This document shows, piece after piece, positions 1-9,954 of a stretch of 58,052 nt of DNA. The position numbers and the translations under genes are program-made. Below the pieces are notes generated by a model. That model was not told the DNA's origin. It saw only the letters and a list, made by a program, of their open reading frames with translations, and did not search any database. The stretch is from Symsagittifera roscoffensis. Its lineage: Eukaryota; Xenacoelomorpha; Acoela; Convolutidae. The stretch is from NCBI RefSeq assembly GCF_963678635.1, contig NW_026970969.1:126001-184052 (forward strand), read 5' to 3'. Each line of letters begins with the position of its first letter. The first letter of the stretch is position 1.

Positions 1-375
1 TGCATTATCGTCAGCCCAGTCTTGGGCTTGGAGGGCAAAGCATTTCACCTGGTTGATAAGTCCTAGGACTTCCCAACCCAGGCTCATTCGCCAGTTCATT
101 CCCTGCGAGAGCCCCGTTTCTCCACCTCATCACTCGCATATTCGGGCGGTCTAGAACTCACTCTCTCCGTATGCTGCCATCAATAGGACTTCCATGGGGC
201 GTTCTCCATGGTTGTCATGCCCCAAGATGTTTATCAGGGAGGTCAGCAACATGACTACCTCTGGGTCCTCCAGAGCGATGTCTCAATCCATTAGCCGACG
301 ATAGATCGAATCTACCATCGGTCCTACATATGTCTCTGTCACGTCCATCAATTCATCCAAGTTGAAATTATCCAT
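1..375 (-). pseudogene. Degenerate coding fragment, cut by window edge
   Basis: The minus strand from an ATG at 375-373 reads a protein-like sequence (begins MDNFNLDELMDVTETYVGPM). It passes a TGA at 285-283 and a TAG at 153-151, and in the same frame after two further stops becomes protein-like again (GMNWRMSLGWEVLGLINQ) up to base 1. Acidic and hydrophobic residues alternate as in a helical protein. I do not recognise a family. It lies downstream of the Gypsy copy A pol in the same orientation, so it may be an extra reading frame of that element or the start of a neighbouring one. The stops mark it as broken. Confidence 0.4.
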
Positions 376-777
376 TCTGTTCTTCAGGTTCGATTCGATT
401 TGATTCAAAGGTTTGACTCAGGTAAGCAATTAAACGATCAATCAGGATCTAGAAAAGATGTCAAGAATATCACACTTGTCAGTTTCACCTTAACTTCTCG
501 TTAAAATTCATTTAAAACGGTCAGATAAAATTTTTTTGATCCAAAAATTTATTAATATCAATCGGTCTCTAAAAACTTGGAATTCGACCTAAGATTGGAC
601 AGTCCAAACTTTGGACCTATTCCTAAGATCATCATTCAGTTGTTCATGACCACTAAACCCTTCTTACCCAAGATCTTAATAACATAACACATAACATAAC
701 ATAACACACATATGACACACCACATAACTTAGTCTTTAGCCTAACACCCTCTTGCACGGCACTCAGCCTATACTTAA
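376..777. other. Non-coding spacer with ATAAC microsatellite
   Basis: No sustained reading frame on either strand. A short imperfect ATAAC/ACATA microsatellite lies at about 679-709. No long terminal repeat matching the Gypsy leader at 9900-10600 can be seen here, so the 3' LTR of copy A is either lost or lies outside the window. Confidence 0.5.
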
Positions 778-1047
778 TTAATGTTTCTTATGTAAATATA
801 CTTGTATATTAGTATCAGAGAATATCACGTGTACAAGCGCGTACAATTCCCGAGGATGCAGTCGTCCTCTGTTCGGATCGTACACTGGAAGCGAGAGCTC
901 CTTTACGTCCTTTTCCAAGAGGAAGTCTCTCAACCTCGTCAAGGACAAGGCTAGGTTATTGGGTCCACGTGCTGCTTCTCCGTCGCCCTCGTCACTAAAA
1001 GCATAGGTATTTTTCTGGTATCTGTGACGCCGCCGGAGGTAAGGCTG
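778..1047 (-). pseudogene. Unidentified open exon-like segment
   Basis: Between a TAG at 1050-1048 and a TAA at 780-778 the minus strand is open for about 89 codons without an obvious ATG. The translation looks like real protein: a basic start (RRRHRYQKNTYAFSDEGDGE) followed by a Leu-rich helical stretch (LSLTRLRDFLLEKDVKELSL) and PVYDPNRGRLHPRELYALVH. The missing start suggests an internal exon or a fragment. It has the same orientation as Gypsy copy A and lies downstream of its pol. I recognise no domain and suggest no function. Confidence 0.4.
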
Positions 1048-1272
1048 CTACACCCCCTGCTCCAGGTCTTTGCTTCCAAAGGATTTCCACGTTTTTGTAT
1101 TCTCTCTTGAAATCTGCCGCTAACGCTGTTCTAAAACACATGTCTGCTGTGATTGCTATCGCACATGTTCATATTGTGAGTATGAAATCACACGTCTGTT
1201 AATATTATGCTACTTGAATACTCATTTGGTAATTTAAAATATGACTCAACTACCCTCCCTAGGTCAGGTTTC

Positions 1273-2202
1273 TTAGGTTCCTGGCCTGTTTCTGCTTCTA
1301 AGTCTCCTGTCTCTTTTGATATTCTTAATTTTTTTTAACATCAAGTTTTCGGTGTGGGTAAGTCCTACCCCCATTCCCCGGACAAAAATATCCATCGACG
1401 TCCCCGTCGATCGCCTACCGGATATCAAGTCGAGGTTAGAAGCCGGAATGAGTAGTTGCTCTTCCTGGGCAGCCCAGGAAGGATCATCTCGTTCGGTCTT
1501 GATGTATTTCATGCTTTCACGATCTACGTCTTGAATCGTGACACTGGTCACTTTAGGGTCTGATGTCATTCCGTTCAGCCACTCCAAGACTTGCAGATTT
1601 GTGATATCTTTTTCCTAGGACTCCAGTTGATCGTCGTCGAATTCTACTTCGGGTTTCGACCGATCCTCGATCCATTCCTGGCCCTGATCATCTACTATGT
1701 CGATGTCTTGTGAAACTGTTATGCTTTCTAGACCCACCACTTCTTCCACTATCTTTTTCAGACATATCCTGTCTGGTACAAAGTCGTCACCGTAAGGGTT
1801 ATATTTCTTTTTGGGTCTTATCATGTCGCCCTGTCGAGTCTGTATCGTGAACGGAAGATCTGGTTCCAAATTCTTGGGAACCTCCATCTGTTTAGGATCC
1901 TGCCAATCTTCCTCTGCGTAGGGTAAGGTTTCATCGTTCGCCTCGATCACCTCATTTGGATCCAGGTCCATTGGTGTATTCGTTCTTTTCTCTACGACTT
2001 CGTTTCCATCGTTCTTATCCCTCGTGCCCTTCTCGTTGACCTCACAAGCAGGATCCATCATTAGATAATCCCCGTCTTCCATGTCTGCGGGTATACACCA
2101 GTCTTCTGTCGATGGATTCTGTGGCTTAATGTTCTCGTAGTGGGCGGCTCGGCCAGTATTCAGTCTATAAAAGTGTTCCCCCTGGTGCACTTTCGTAATC
2201 AT
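1273..2202 (-). pseudogene. pol: Gypsy A: acidic C-terminal tail of pol
   Basis: Two open segments (2202-1615 and 1587-1273) lie in one frame, separated by a TAG at 1617-1615 and nine codons. The first continues from the integrase C-terminal region (GRAAHYENIKP-type end of a GPY/F-like module) into a strongly acidic tail with many Glu and Asp. The second begins MEWLNGMTSDPKVTSVTIQD and stays acidic before turning basic. No catalytic domain is visible. The tail is longer than in most Gypsy elements. The TAG is either a nonsense mutation or the natural end of pol followed by a second ORF; this copy alone cannot decide. Confidence 0.65.
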
Positions 2203-2495
2203 GAAGGGTCCCCTCCAATTTTTAGGAGCTTTTTCGTTCCTTTCGGTGGTATAACGTTCTGAAAACCCATACGTAGTCTCCCACCGAGTAAGCTTTTTCC
2301 ACCAGCTGCTTTCTTGTCGAGTTTTTTTCTCTGCCTTGCCTGTGCTTGCTGATTATTTCGTCTACACAAATCGTTCAATTCCTGTTGACGTCTGATCACA
2401 TCCCTCAAGTAGACCTGTGGTGACGTTTTCTTTCCTTCATACTCTGGGTAGAAAAAGGTTAAGGGTAAAGACTTCTCGTGTCCAGTTAGCATCAT
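2199..2495 (-). pseudogene. pol: Gypsy A: integrase C-terminal region
   Basis: The reading starts at MMLTGHEKSLPLTFFYPEYE and runs through a basic, Gln/Arg-rich stretch (RRQQELNDLCRRNNQQAQAR) typical of the segment before the SH3-like/GPY-F module. The module VFQNVIPPKGTKKLLK is recognisable, but a small frameshift distorts its beginning and end. About 45 codons that normally join the catalytic core to this point are deleted: at about 2505-2497 the reading passes from the core straight to SPQMMLTGH. Confidence 0.75.
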
Positions 2496-3020
2496 CTGTG
2501 GACTAACTCAAGTAAGCCATTCGTCTGGGGTTGGTATGTCGTGGAGTGAGCTTGAGCAACATGTGATAGTCTCATAAGCTTTTCGTAAGCTCTCCTACGA
2601 AAGCTGTTCCATTATCCGATTGAAACGTCATCGGACAACCATGTCTCGCTACCCACGTATTGATCAGGTGGTCGCATGTCTCTTCCGCCGAAGCAGTTAT
2701 GCAGGGTACGGCCTCTGCATACTTCGTGAAGTGATCTATCATGACCAAGACTTGGTTATGACCGCTGTCTGTCATGCATATCTTTTGTGATATATCTGCA
2801 CCACCTCGTTGAAATCAGACGACTCGATTGATTGTAAAGGAAATCGCAACTTCCTTGGATCATTGACCTGTTGGCATGACAGGCACGATGTTACCCACTT
2901 CTCACATGCATTTTTCGTTCCAGGCCACTCAAAGCGCTTCAGGATCCTCTGATACACTTTGTCGATCCTCTGATGGCCCATCTGGTCATGCGACCTGAAA
3001 AATAGTTCTGTCTGATAGAG
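2496..3020 (-). pseudogene. pol: Gypsy A: integrase zinc-binding and catalytic core
   Basis: Integrase would join the element cDNA to the host genome. The HHCC zinc-binding module is visible: two His around SHDQMGH, and CLSC at about 2905-2890. The core follows with VMIDHFTKYAEAVPC and the second catalytic Asp in FQSDNGTAF. A stop after ELTKSL (2572) is followed in another frame by HSTTYQPQTNGLLE, which holds the third catalytic residue, Glu. Where the first catalytic Asp is expected (after FNEVVQI) this copy has Tyr. With that change, a frameshift and the deletion that follows, the domain is inactive. The frame is shared with the 3021-3911 segment upstream, separated by one TAA. Confidence 0.85.
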
Positions 3021-3911
3021 TTACTTGTATAGGACTTTGTCTTCTTCTCTTCTCTTGCAAGCCACAATCCCGTCCATATTCAAATATAACCTCCCCTCCT
3101 TCTGCTTGAAGTACTGTCTCAGGATACAGTAACTGCCTTCTTCCAGGTCACCTTTGTCTGGTGAACCATTTTCTATCCACATTTTCAGGTTGCTTGTCAT
3201 GCGCTCATTTGTCTGCGCCCTTAGTGGGTCCGAGAGTCTGTATCTCGCATTCAAGTATATCTTCATGACCCTCATCTGACTAATCATCTCATTGGGCTGG
3301 TGTGTGTCTTCTTCCATCTTAACGCACCAAATCTTCGCCAACGGCTGTGTTTCTTGTTTGAACGGCTGAAGATCAGTCCTGACTACCTCTTTTTGCGGCA
3401 AAAGACTTATCGACCGCTTCGATACCGCTATCGTTTCCAAGTCATCCGCTCTGTTGTCAAAAACTTTTTCGCTTGGTAAGAGGTAGTGATCACTGTCAGG
3501 GTCCTGGTACACTTCTCTATCCAGATCCCTTGCACGAATTTCCACTAGCAGTGTGTGGATCGCTAGTCCTGACAGTTCTGATCCCGAGCTCGAGTTCCGG
3601 TCTGAGTTTGTGTCAATTCTTGAGTTCCTGGAATTGTCATCTATTGAAGAGTCTGTGATGGAGTCTGCACCCTCCTCCAGATCAGGTCCGTGCCTTCTTC
3701 GCATCCATCTGAACCCCCCGGACAAAACTTTGTTCCCCAGGTCCTGTCTCTTGTCAGGAACTTTTTCATCTATCTCAGACTCCCCGACAAACTTCCTTGT
3801 ACCGGATGTTGATCTCGCACTCGCTGGCTTTCTCACCATTTGTCTCTTCGGACAAACAATCTTGATCCAGTTTTCGTTCAACCTTCTCACTTTATCCATC
3901 TTGGTCCTCAA
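3021..3911 (-). pseudogene. pol: Gypsy A: RNase H-integrase linker (repeat unit 1)
   Basis: A 296-codon open segment. It starts basic (RTKMDKVRRLNENWIKIVCP), passes a Ser/Asp/Asn-rich low-complexity stretch, then SGLAIHTLLVEIRARDLDRE and an acidic region. It ends at DGIVACKRREEDKVLYK, the usual lead-in to the HHCC motif of integrase. It is then stopped by TAA at 3023-3021, next to the duplication boundary, and continues in the same frame into the HHCC segment. The linker is unusually long (about 500 residues with the 3961-4365 part). No enzymatic motif is seen. Confidence 0.75.
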
Positions 3912-3960
3912 AGGTAACTGTTTTCTTTCGCGTGTCGTTACCCTGTTCTTTCCGACCGTA

Positions 3961-4365
3961 TCAAGTACTTATTAAGACCTCTTGGGGTATTGAAGATACT
4001 AATTGCTGAACTGCTGACCTACAATCCCCCTCGTCGTCTTTGTGTTGTCGTATTGACGGCATGATCTTCACCTTCCCACTGACTGTCAGTGATGCCATGG
4101 CTGCTGCCCACTCGGGGTCGTCTCTGGTCACTTCTCTCTCTAACAATCCACCCAGCATCCGCATCACTTGCGGTGTTACCTGCATCGTTTTGTCCAAAAA
4201 TGAGAGAATGTTTATGTTCATGCGAGAGAGTTCCTGCTGGACCAGGTTCGAGCGCAGCAACAGATCCAAGGGCACCGGGTCCTTTTTGGATAGAATTTTG
4301 ATCTCGGCTGCTTTCTCGACAGGTAACTCAGGATGCCCTGGAAATGGATGCCCAGACTTGTCCAA
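3961..4365 (-). pseudogene. pol: Gypsy A: linker N-terminal part (repeat unit 1)
   Basis: A 134-codon open segment starting MDKSGHPFPGHPELPVEKAA and ending QQLVSSIPQEVLIST. It lies between the RNase H end and the 3021-3911 segment, offset by one frame, so a frameshift separates them. It is mostly helical and charged, with no recognised domain. Upstream (4366-4576) the frame-broken remainder of the RNase H C-terminus can still be read. Confidence 0.65.
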
Positions 4366-4586
4366 CCATCTCGTTAAGGGAAGCGCTTCATAATTTTCTT
4401 AGTCCAGAAACGCGAATCCTTCCTTTTTTTCTGCGTGATTGGCTTGCTTCTGTTCCAATCTTTCATAGAACTCAGTTTTCTTACCGAGGCTGTCAGCATT
4501 CTGGTGTTTATCACGCATCATATGCTCGATTATCATGTGGTAGCCTCCAACCTTACTATCCATCTACCAATATAACTCTGATAGAG

Positions 4587-5477
4587 TTACTTGTATAGGA
4601 CTTTGTCTTCTTCTCTTCTCTTGCAAGCCACAATCCCGTCCATATTCAAATATAACCTCCCCTCCTTCTGCTTGAAGTACTGTCTCAGGATACAGTAACT
4701 GCCTTCTTCCAGGTCACCTTTGTCTGGTGAACCATTTTCTATCCACATTTTCAGGTTGCTTGTCATGCGCTCATTTGTCTGCGCCCTTAGTGGGTCCGAG
4801 AGTCTGTATCTCGCATTCAAGTATATCTTCATGACCCTCATCTGACTAATCATCTCATTGGGCTGGTGTGTGTCTTCTTCCATCTTAACGCACCAAATCT
4901 TCGCCAACGGCTGTGTTTCTTGTTTGAACGGCTGAAGATCAGTCCTGACTACCTCTTTTTGCGGCAAAAGACTTATCGACCGCTTCGATACCGCTATCGT
5001 TTCCAAGTCATCCGCTCTGTTGTCAAAAACTTTTTCGCTTGGTAAGAGGTAGTGATCACTGTCAGGGTCCTGGTACACTTCTCTATCCAGATCCCTTGCA
5101 CGAATTTCCACTAGCAGTGTGTGGATCGCTAGTCCTGACAGTTCTGATCCCGAGCTCGAGTTCCGGTCTGAGTTTGTGTCAATTCTTGAGTTCCTGGAAT
5201 TGTCATCTATTGAAGAGTCTGTGATGGAGTCTGCACCCTCCTCCAGATCAGGTCCGTGCCTTCTTCGCATCCATCTGAACCCCCCGGACAAAACTTTGTT
5301 CCCCAGGTCCTGTCTCTTGTCAGGAACTTTTTCATCTATCTCAGACTCCCCGACAAACTTCCTTGTACCGGATGTTGATCTCGCACTCGCTGGCTTTCTC
5401 ACCATTTGTCTCTTCGGACAAACAATCTTGATCCAGTTTTCGTTCAACCTTCTCACTTTATCCATCTTGGTCCTCAA
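4587..5477 (-). pseudogene. pol: Gypsy A: linker (repeat unit 2)
   Basis: Identical at protein level to 3021-3911. Because of the duplication, reading downstream of this copy returns to the end of RNase H (YIGRWIV at the junction) instead of entering integrase, so a polyprotein would contain the linker twice. Confidence 0.75.
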
Positions 5478-5526
5478 AGGTAACTGTTTTCTTTCGCGTG
5501 TCGTTACCCTGTTCTTTCCGACCGTA

Positions 5527-5931
5527 TCAAGTACTTATTAAGACCTCTTGGGGTATTGAAGATACTAATTGCTGAACTGCTGACCTACAATCCCCCTCGT
5601 CGTCTTTGTGTTGTCGTATTGACGGCATGATCTTCACCTTCCCACTGACTGTCAGTGATGCCATGGCTGCTGCCCACTCGGGGTCGTCTCTGGTCACTTC
5701 TCTCTCTAACAATCCACCCAGCATCCGCATCACTTGCGGTGTTACCTGCATCGTTTTGTCCAAAAATGAGAGAATGTTTATGTTCATGCGAGAGAGTTCC
5801 TGCTGGACCAGGTTCGAGCGCAGCAACAGATCCAAGGGCACCGGGTCCTTTTTGGATAGAATTTTGATCTCGGCTGCTTTCTCGACAGGTAACTCAGGAT
5901 GCCCTGGAAATGGATGCCCAGACTTGTCCAA
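5527..5931 (-). pseudogene. pol: Gypsy A: linker N-terminal part (repeat unit 2)
   Basis: Identical to the 3961-4365 segment, in the upstream unit of the duplication and therefore directly downstream of the original RNase H domain. Confidence 0.65.
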
Positions 5932-6098
5932 CCATCTCGTTAAGGGAAGCGCTTCATAATTTTCTTAGTCCAGAAACGCGAATCCTTCCTTTTTTTCTGC
6001 GTGATTGGCTTGCTTCTGTTCCAATCTTTCATAGAACTCAGTTTTCTTACCGAGGCTGTCAGCATTCTGGTGTTTATCACGCATCATATGCTCGATTA

Positions 6099-6443
6099 TC
6101 ATGTGGTAGCCTCCAACCTTACTATCCATCTACCAATATAACTCTGATCCATCGAGTAGGTCTTCAACCAGGATAAAGCTCTGTTGTTCACGCGTAACTT
6201 GAAGGTAGCGCTCCCCAAGTATGCACGGTACTTTTCCACGAAAGTGACTACTGCAAACCCATCTGCTTTTGGTGCACCATATTTCATCTCAGTGTCACTC
6301 AAAACCTTGCTGCCATATGCAATGGGACGGAGAACCGTTCTTCCATTCCATTCTTGCTCCTGATGCAATATTCCTGAGATGGCTACTACCGACGCGTCTG
6401 TGTCAAGAACATACATGCCGTTTTCTGTAGGTATGCCTAGCAC
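6099..6443 (-). pseudogene. pol: Gypsy A: RNase H domain
   Basis: RNase H degrades the RNA strand during reverse transcription. The first catalytic Asp is in YVLDTDASVVAISGILHQ, the Glu region follows (DTEMKYGAPKA, FAVVTFVEKYRAYLG), and the VDNRALSWL-type motif is present but reads VNNRALSWL, so a catalytic Asp is replaced by Asn. It is in one frame with RT, separated by a TAA at 6461-6459, and ends at a frameshift after IGRWIVRLEATT. The rest of the domain continues in another frame into the duplicated unit. Confidence 0.85.
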
Positions 6444-6458
6444 TGGCGCTTCGCACGG

Positions 6459-7574
6459 TTACCGCTTTATGTTCTCGAACGCAACCTGTGCTTCATCGTT
6501 CCATTCGAACTTCTTTCCTTTGTTGCGCATCAGCCTCTGCATTGGATACACCTTGTCTGCATATCCTTTGATGAATTCACGGTAATAATTGGCAAATCCT
6601 AGGAAGCTCATTAGCTGTTTGTCCGTTCTCGGAGCCTTCCATGTCAAAAGCGCATCTGTTGCTTCCGGGTCCGTCCTCACAACATGCCTGTCCACCATTC
6701 TTCCCAGGTATTTAATCGAATCCCAAAGGATTTCACATTTCGATGGTTTGCACTTCAAGCCTGCTCGTTTCATGCGTCCAAAGATCTCATCAAGCCAAAC
6801 AATGTGGTGTTCCAGGGTCGGTGTCGCTATGGCTACGTCATCAACGTAACACATCACGAGATTCACGTACTTCTTGGTGACTGTGGTCAAAGCCTGAGCC
6901 ACCAGTCTTTGAAAAGTAGCCGTTGCAATGCACAAGCCGAAGGGCATACTCTTCCACTGGTAACACAACTAATTTGCACGCGAATCCGGTTTTCTCTCAT
7001 CCTTCTTCCGCAGAGGGACCTGCGAGAAGGCCGAACCCAAGTCCAATGTTGTGAAGAACTTGGAATCACCAAGTTTGGAGAGGCTCTCGTCTATTCGCGG
7101 TATCGGGTTTGCATCTTTTATCGTCACCGCGTTCAATTGGCGAAAATCGCAACAAAACTTTAGCTGCCCCCTTTCTTTTTCGCTATTACCACCCCCGCGA
7201 GCCCACGGCGATTTCGAGGGTTCTATCATGTCGTATTCGAGCAGCATTTCGATTTCCGCTCGACACGCTTCCGATTTGTGTGGCGTCATTCGTCTCGCGC
7301 CTTCTCTGTGGGGAACGGCGCCTTCTTCCAGTTCAGTTTCGTGTTCGACGAAGTTACAGCCACCGATGTCAGCCTTATGTTTTGAAAATACATCTGCGTT
7401 CCGATTTAAAACGTCCCGCAATTTTTTGAAATCTCCCTCACCTATTTTTTTTTTCAAATGTTCTATCTCTGGCAAAACTGGTTCCTCAGATTCTGGTTCA
7501 TATGACGAGCGGCGTTCCGGAAAATCCGAGCATCTCGATAAGCCGTCGTCCATTTTGGATTTAATTGAAAACAA
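6459..7574 (-). pseudogene. pol: Gypsy A: reverse transcriptase
   Basis: RT copies the element RNA into cDNA. The fingers and palm are plain: a frame-damaged SPWARGGG region, FCCDFRQLNAVTIKDANPIP, FFTTLDLGSAFSQVPL (first catalytic Asp), MPFGLCIATATFQRL, then CYVDDVAIATP with the YVDD catalytic pair, and the thumb/connection FLGFANYYREFIKGYADKVY. An in-frame TAG at 6971-6969 splits it, and a TAA at 6461-6459 precedes RNase H. Length and motif order match Ty3/Gypsy RT. The catalytic residues survive, but the stops make it non-functional unless read through. Confidence 0.93.
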
Positions 7575-7607
7575 TTTATGAAAAGATTTTAATTCAATAA
7601 TCCTCTT

Positions 7608-7928
7608 TTAGGTTTTATCTTTATTGGCATGATAAAGACAGTCTTTCACACCAGGTTTCTTCATGTTCTGTGTCGCCTCGTAGTCGGTCCTCATCGGCAA
7701 AGCGTAACCAAGCTTCTTTCCACGCTGGATTGGAACCGTGGTGTCCAGTGTTTTCAATAACACACTGACACACAGTCCGTTTCGCGTTACCGAGAAGCTC
7801 CGGCCTAAAATCACAGAACTCTGACTATTTGGATTCGGTACTAAACAAACTTGTTTACTATCGCTTAACGGATTCGAATTCCTTATTCTAAAAATTGCCA
7901 CCACAGCTTGTCCTGGCTGTAGTTTCAC
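7608..7928 (-). pseudogene. pol: Gypsy A: protease-RT connector
   Basis: An open segment beginning MKLQPGQAVVAIFRIRNSNP and containing SVILGRSFSVTRNGLCVSVL and IQRGKKLGYALPM. This looks like the small beta-rich connector often found between protease and RT in Gypsy elements. It is in the same frame as RT; a TAA at 7610-7608 is the only barrier. The equivalent segment in copy B (19105 downward) is cut at 18967. Confidence 0.7.
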
Positions 7929-7999
7929 TTTTTTATCTAAAAAATTTCGTCTGTTCTTATCCTATTATTTGGTTTCTTAACATTTTTCCGGTTCGGGTT

Positions 8000-8319
8000 T
8001 CAAATCCGTATCAGACCGTTGTTTAAGTCGATCATCACGTCAAAATTCCTGACAAAATCTCTGCCCAAGATGAATTGGTCGGCGTCGTCTGAACTCTCTA
8101 CTACCAGGAAGCTCATCCATAGATCTCGTCCTACCATGAGGAGAACTGTTATCGGCGTTCTTTCGGGTACGTAAATCGCTCCTCGATTGGCGGCGGCCAG
8201 TCGGAGATTCGTCGGAATGAGAACTTCTCTCGTGAAGCCCACCCTTTCCCAAGTCTTTATCGGCATCACACTCACCACCGCTCGTGTGTCCATAAGCCAT
8301 TAGACTCTGATTTTCTTGC
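8000..8319 (-). pseudogene. pol: Gypsy A: retropepsin-like aspartic protease
   Basis: The protease would mature gag-pol. The active-site motif reads LMDTRAVVSVMP, where Gly of the usual D-T/S-G triad is Arg (CGA). The rest fits: flap-like RTPITVLL and ILGRDFVRNFDVMIDL as the second conserved ILG-x-D-F element. A TAA lies three codons before the active-site Asp (RV-stop-WLMDTR), although the same codon is sense (Thr) in copy B. Copy B has the same DTR. Confidence 0.85.
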
Positions 8320-8444
8320 CATTAGTGTCGAGCAGATGTGATGTCTCTTCAGCTTCGTATCCAATGTGTACCGCGTCTTGTTCCATCATAGTGTCATGGC
8401 CTATCCTGCGGACTTTGAGTTCCTCCTCCCCCAAAAAGATCTGC

Positions 8445-9230
8445 TTATTTGGTCACTATCTGTTGCACATAGGTCCTAGTGTAGATACTGATTCCATCTA
8501 CGTTCAGCATCACTTGATACGGATAAAAGACTTCCATGTAGCGTCTATGAAGTTTCTTTATGCGAGGGCCACCCGTTGTTAGTAGTGCTCGCACAGCTCT
8601 CGACTCAGTGCGTGGCTCCACCAAACTCAGATAATCTGCATATGTGTCCAAATGCATCAAAGTGAACTCTGATGGTTCACTCAGATTTCTGATTACCTGG
8701 TTTCCAGCTACCGAGATTATCAACTGTATCTTGCTTCCTTGCGGCACCATGCCGAACCTCTGACCGGAGATCACATTAACTTTCAAGTTCAAACTGCTTG
8801 GTGCTTTTGTCTCTTCGACCTCTGTTGCTTCGAAGGTATTCAGTTGCTCCTGTAGTTTCTCATTTTCCAGTTCGAGTTTCACCTTTTGTTCGATCTCTTT
8901 CGTCACCAGTTCCTGCTGCACTCTTTTTAGAGCATCCCTCGCGGCTGCCCTATAATCAATCTTGAAGTCAATGGCCGCAGTCACTGGTTCCGGTTGACAT
9001 GTCTCTTCAGTTACAGCTTGCATTTTCTTCGTCGCCAGCTCTTGCGATTTGTCTTTTCTGTGCGCCTCCGCTTCACTCAATAGGCGAGCCTTGCTGGCTT
9101 TCACTCCTGATAAAGCTTCCTCATGCCTTGGATGCTTGATGTCTGCCACTGCATCCCAGAACTGTGGACAATCTGATTTAAATCTGACCTTCCAAGTTGC
9201 AGAAGAAACACCTCGGGCCGAATTTTGCAA
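8445..9230 (-). pseudogene. gag: Gypsy A: gag C-terminus / linker to protease
   Basis: A 261-codon open segment. It begins in the damaged second zinc knuckle (RFKSDCPQFWDAVADIKHPR), passes a Lys/Glu/Ala-rich helical region and a predicted coiled coil (VTKEIEQKVKLELENEKLQE). It then has LNLKVNVISGQRFGMVPQG and HLDTYADYLSLVEPRTESR and ends IYTRTYVQQIVTK. No enzyme motif is visible. It joins the zinc-knuckle ORF by overlap in another frame; in copy B the same region is spread over two frames. Confidence 0.75.
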
Positions 9231-9486
9231 TTACTCCTCTCAGGAAATCCTCATGGTCAACTTCTGACGCATTTTCGTCCTCGAGGCTAAAGCCTATTGC
9301 TTTCATGCCTTGTTTGTAAATTGGGCATGCTGACACATGATGGTCCGTTGAACTGCAATTGGTGCAAGAGCGTCTCTTGTCCATATCATTCCTCGGTTTG
9401 TACCAGTTGTTCCCTTGGTGTGCTAGTTCGTTGTTAAAATTTTCATAATTGTTCTTATAATATCCAGATCTCGAAGGAGGTTTCAA
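9178..9486 (-). pseudogene. gag: Gypsy A: gag nucleocapsid, CCHC zinc knuckle
   Basis: The nucleocapsid part binds the element RNA. A perfect C-x2-C-x4-H-x4-C knuckle is present (CTNCSSTDHHVSACP). A second, CFFCNLEG followed by KSDC in the next frame, is split by a frameshift near 9185. The start overlaps the capsid ORF by 4 bp. Confidence 0.85.
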
Positions 9487-9899
9487 TAAAAGATATTTTT
9501 TGACTTGAGCCTCAACTCCTCTGGTGTTGTGGCACTGGTTGATAGTGGTGTGTAATGCGTTGCCAGCGTTCGAAGTTCATCATTCTTCACACCATCGATG
9601 AGTTTTGAGGCTACTGCCAGGTTCATCCTTCGGTTTGACTCATCTGGTTGGCTGCGTCTTCTCAGCATTTCCAAGTCATCTAGAAACTTTTCTATCGTTT
9701 CATCTTCCCGTTGCCTCCTTTTCTCGAAGCGCATCATTGCCTGGTGCCCCTGCACCCCTGGTCCAAAACGGTTTAACAATATTTCGGAGATTTTCTCGGC
9801 TGTGTCACGCTGATATTGCTTCTTCGACATGACTAGCCGAGCTAGGCCTACAAAAATCCTCAGGGCAGTCGCTTTTCGCAAAAACGTATTGGGTTTCAA
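9483..9899 (-). pseudogene. gag: Gypsy A: gag capsid, N-terminally deleted
   Basis: The capsid-like part carries QHQAMMRFEKRRQREDETIEKF-type sequence, FLDDLEMLRRRSQPDESNRR and DELRTLATHYTPLS, as in the Retrotrans_gag family. The first 21 residues (NTFLRKATALRIFVGLAR) correspond to a segment that in copy B lies about 1.8 kb further upstream (22531-22460). Copy A has therefore lost the gag N-terminus and part of the capsid by deletion, fusing leader sequence to MSKKQYQRDTAEK. Compared with copy B, one base or codon is also missing at TLATHY. Confidence 0.8.
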
Positions 9900-9954
9900 T
9901 CCACACCAATGAGTTACACTCTTTTTTAATTTAGACTTAGTGTCGCGGATATTC

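Larger units (their letters stand above)
3011..4576. repeat. 1566-bp tandem duplication, unit 1
   Basis: Bases 3011-4576 are repeated at 4577-6142 with an offset of exactly 1566 bp, and I saw no mismatch. The hexamer tctgat sits at 3011-3016, 4577-4582 and 6143-6148, marking both ends and the junction. The unit covers the end of RNase H, the linker and the start of integrase. As 1566 is divisible by 3 the duplication keeps the reading frame. Confidence 0.95.
4577..6142. repeat. 1566-bp tandem duplication, unit 2
   Basis: Second unit of the tandem duplication, apparently identical to 3011-4576. Unit 2 joins the intact RNase H upstream (6148 and above), and unit 1 joins the integrase downstream. 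Perfect identity means either a very recent event or an assembly artefact. Confidence 0.95.

Noticed and set aside
361-900. Possible 3' LTR of Gypsy A
   Set aside because: No similarity to the leader around 9900-10600 (no CCGGATTGG units or TATA/inverted-repeat pair) could be found by eye.
3473-3975. Plus-strand open frames opposite the Gypsy linker (140, 117, 88 and 70 codons, and their copies at 5039-6176)
   Set aside because: They are antisense shadows of the pol frames and exist twice only because of the 1566-bp duplication.
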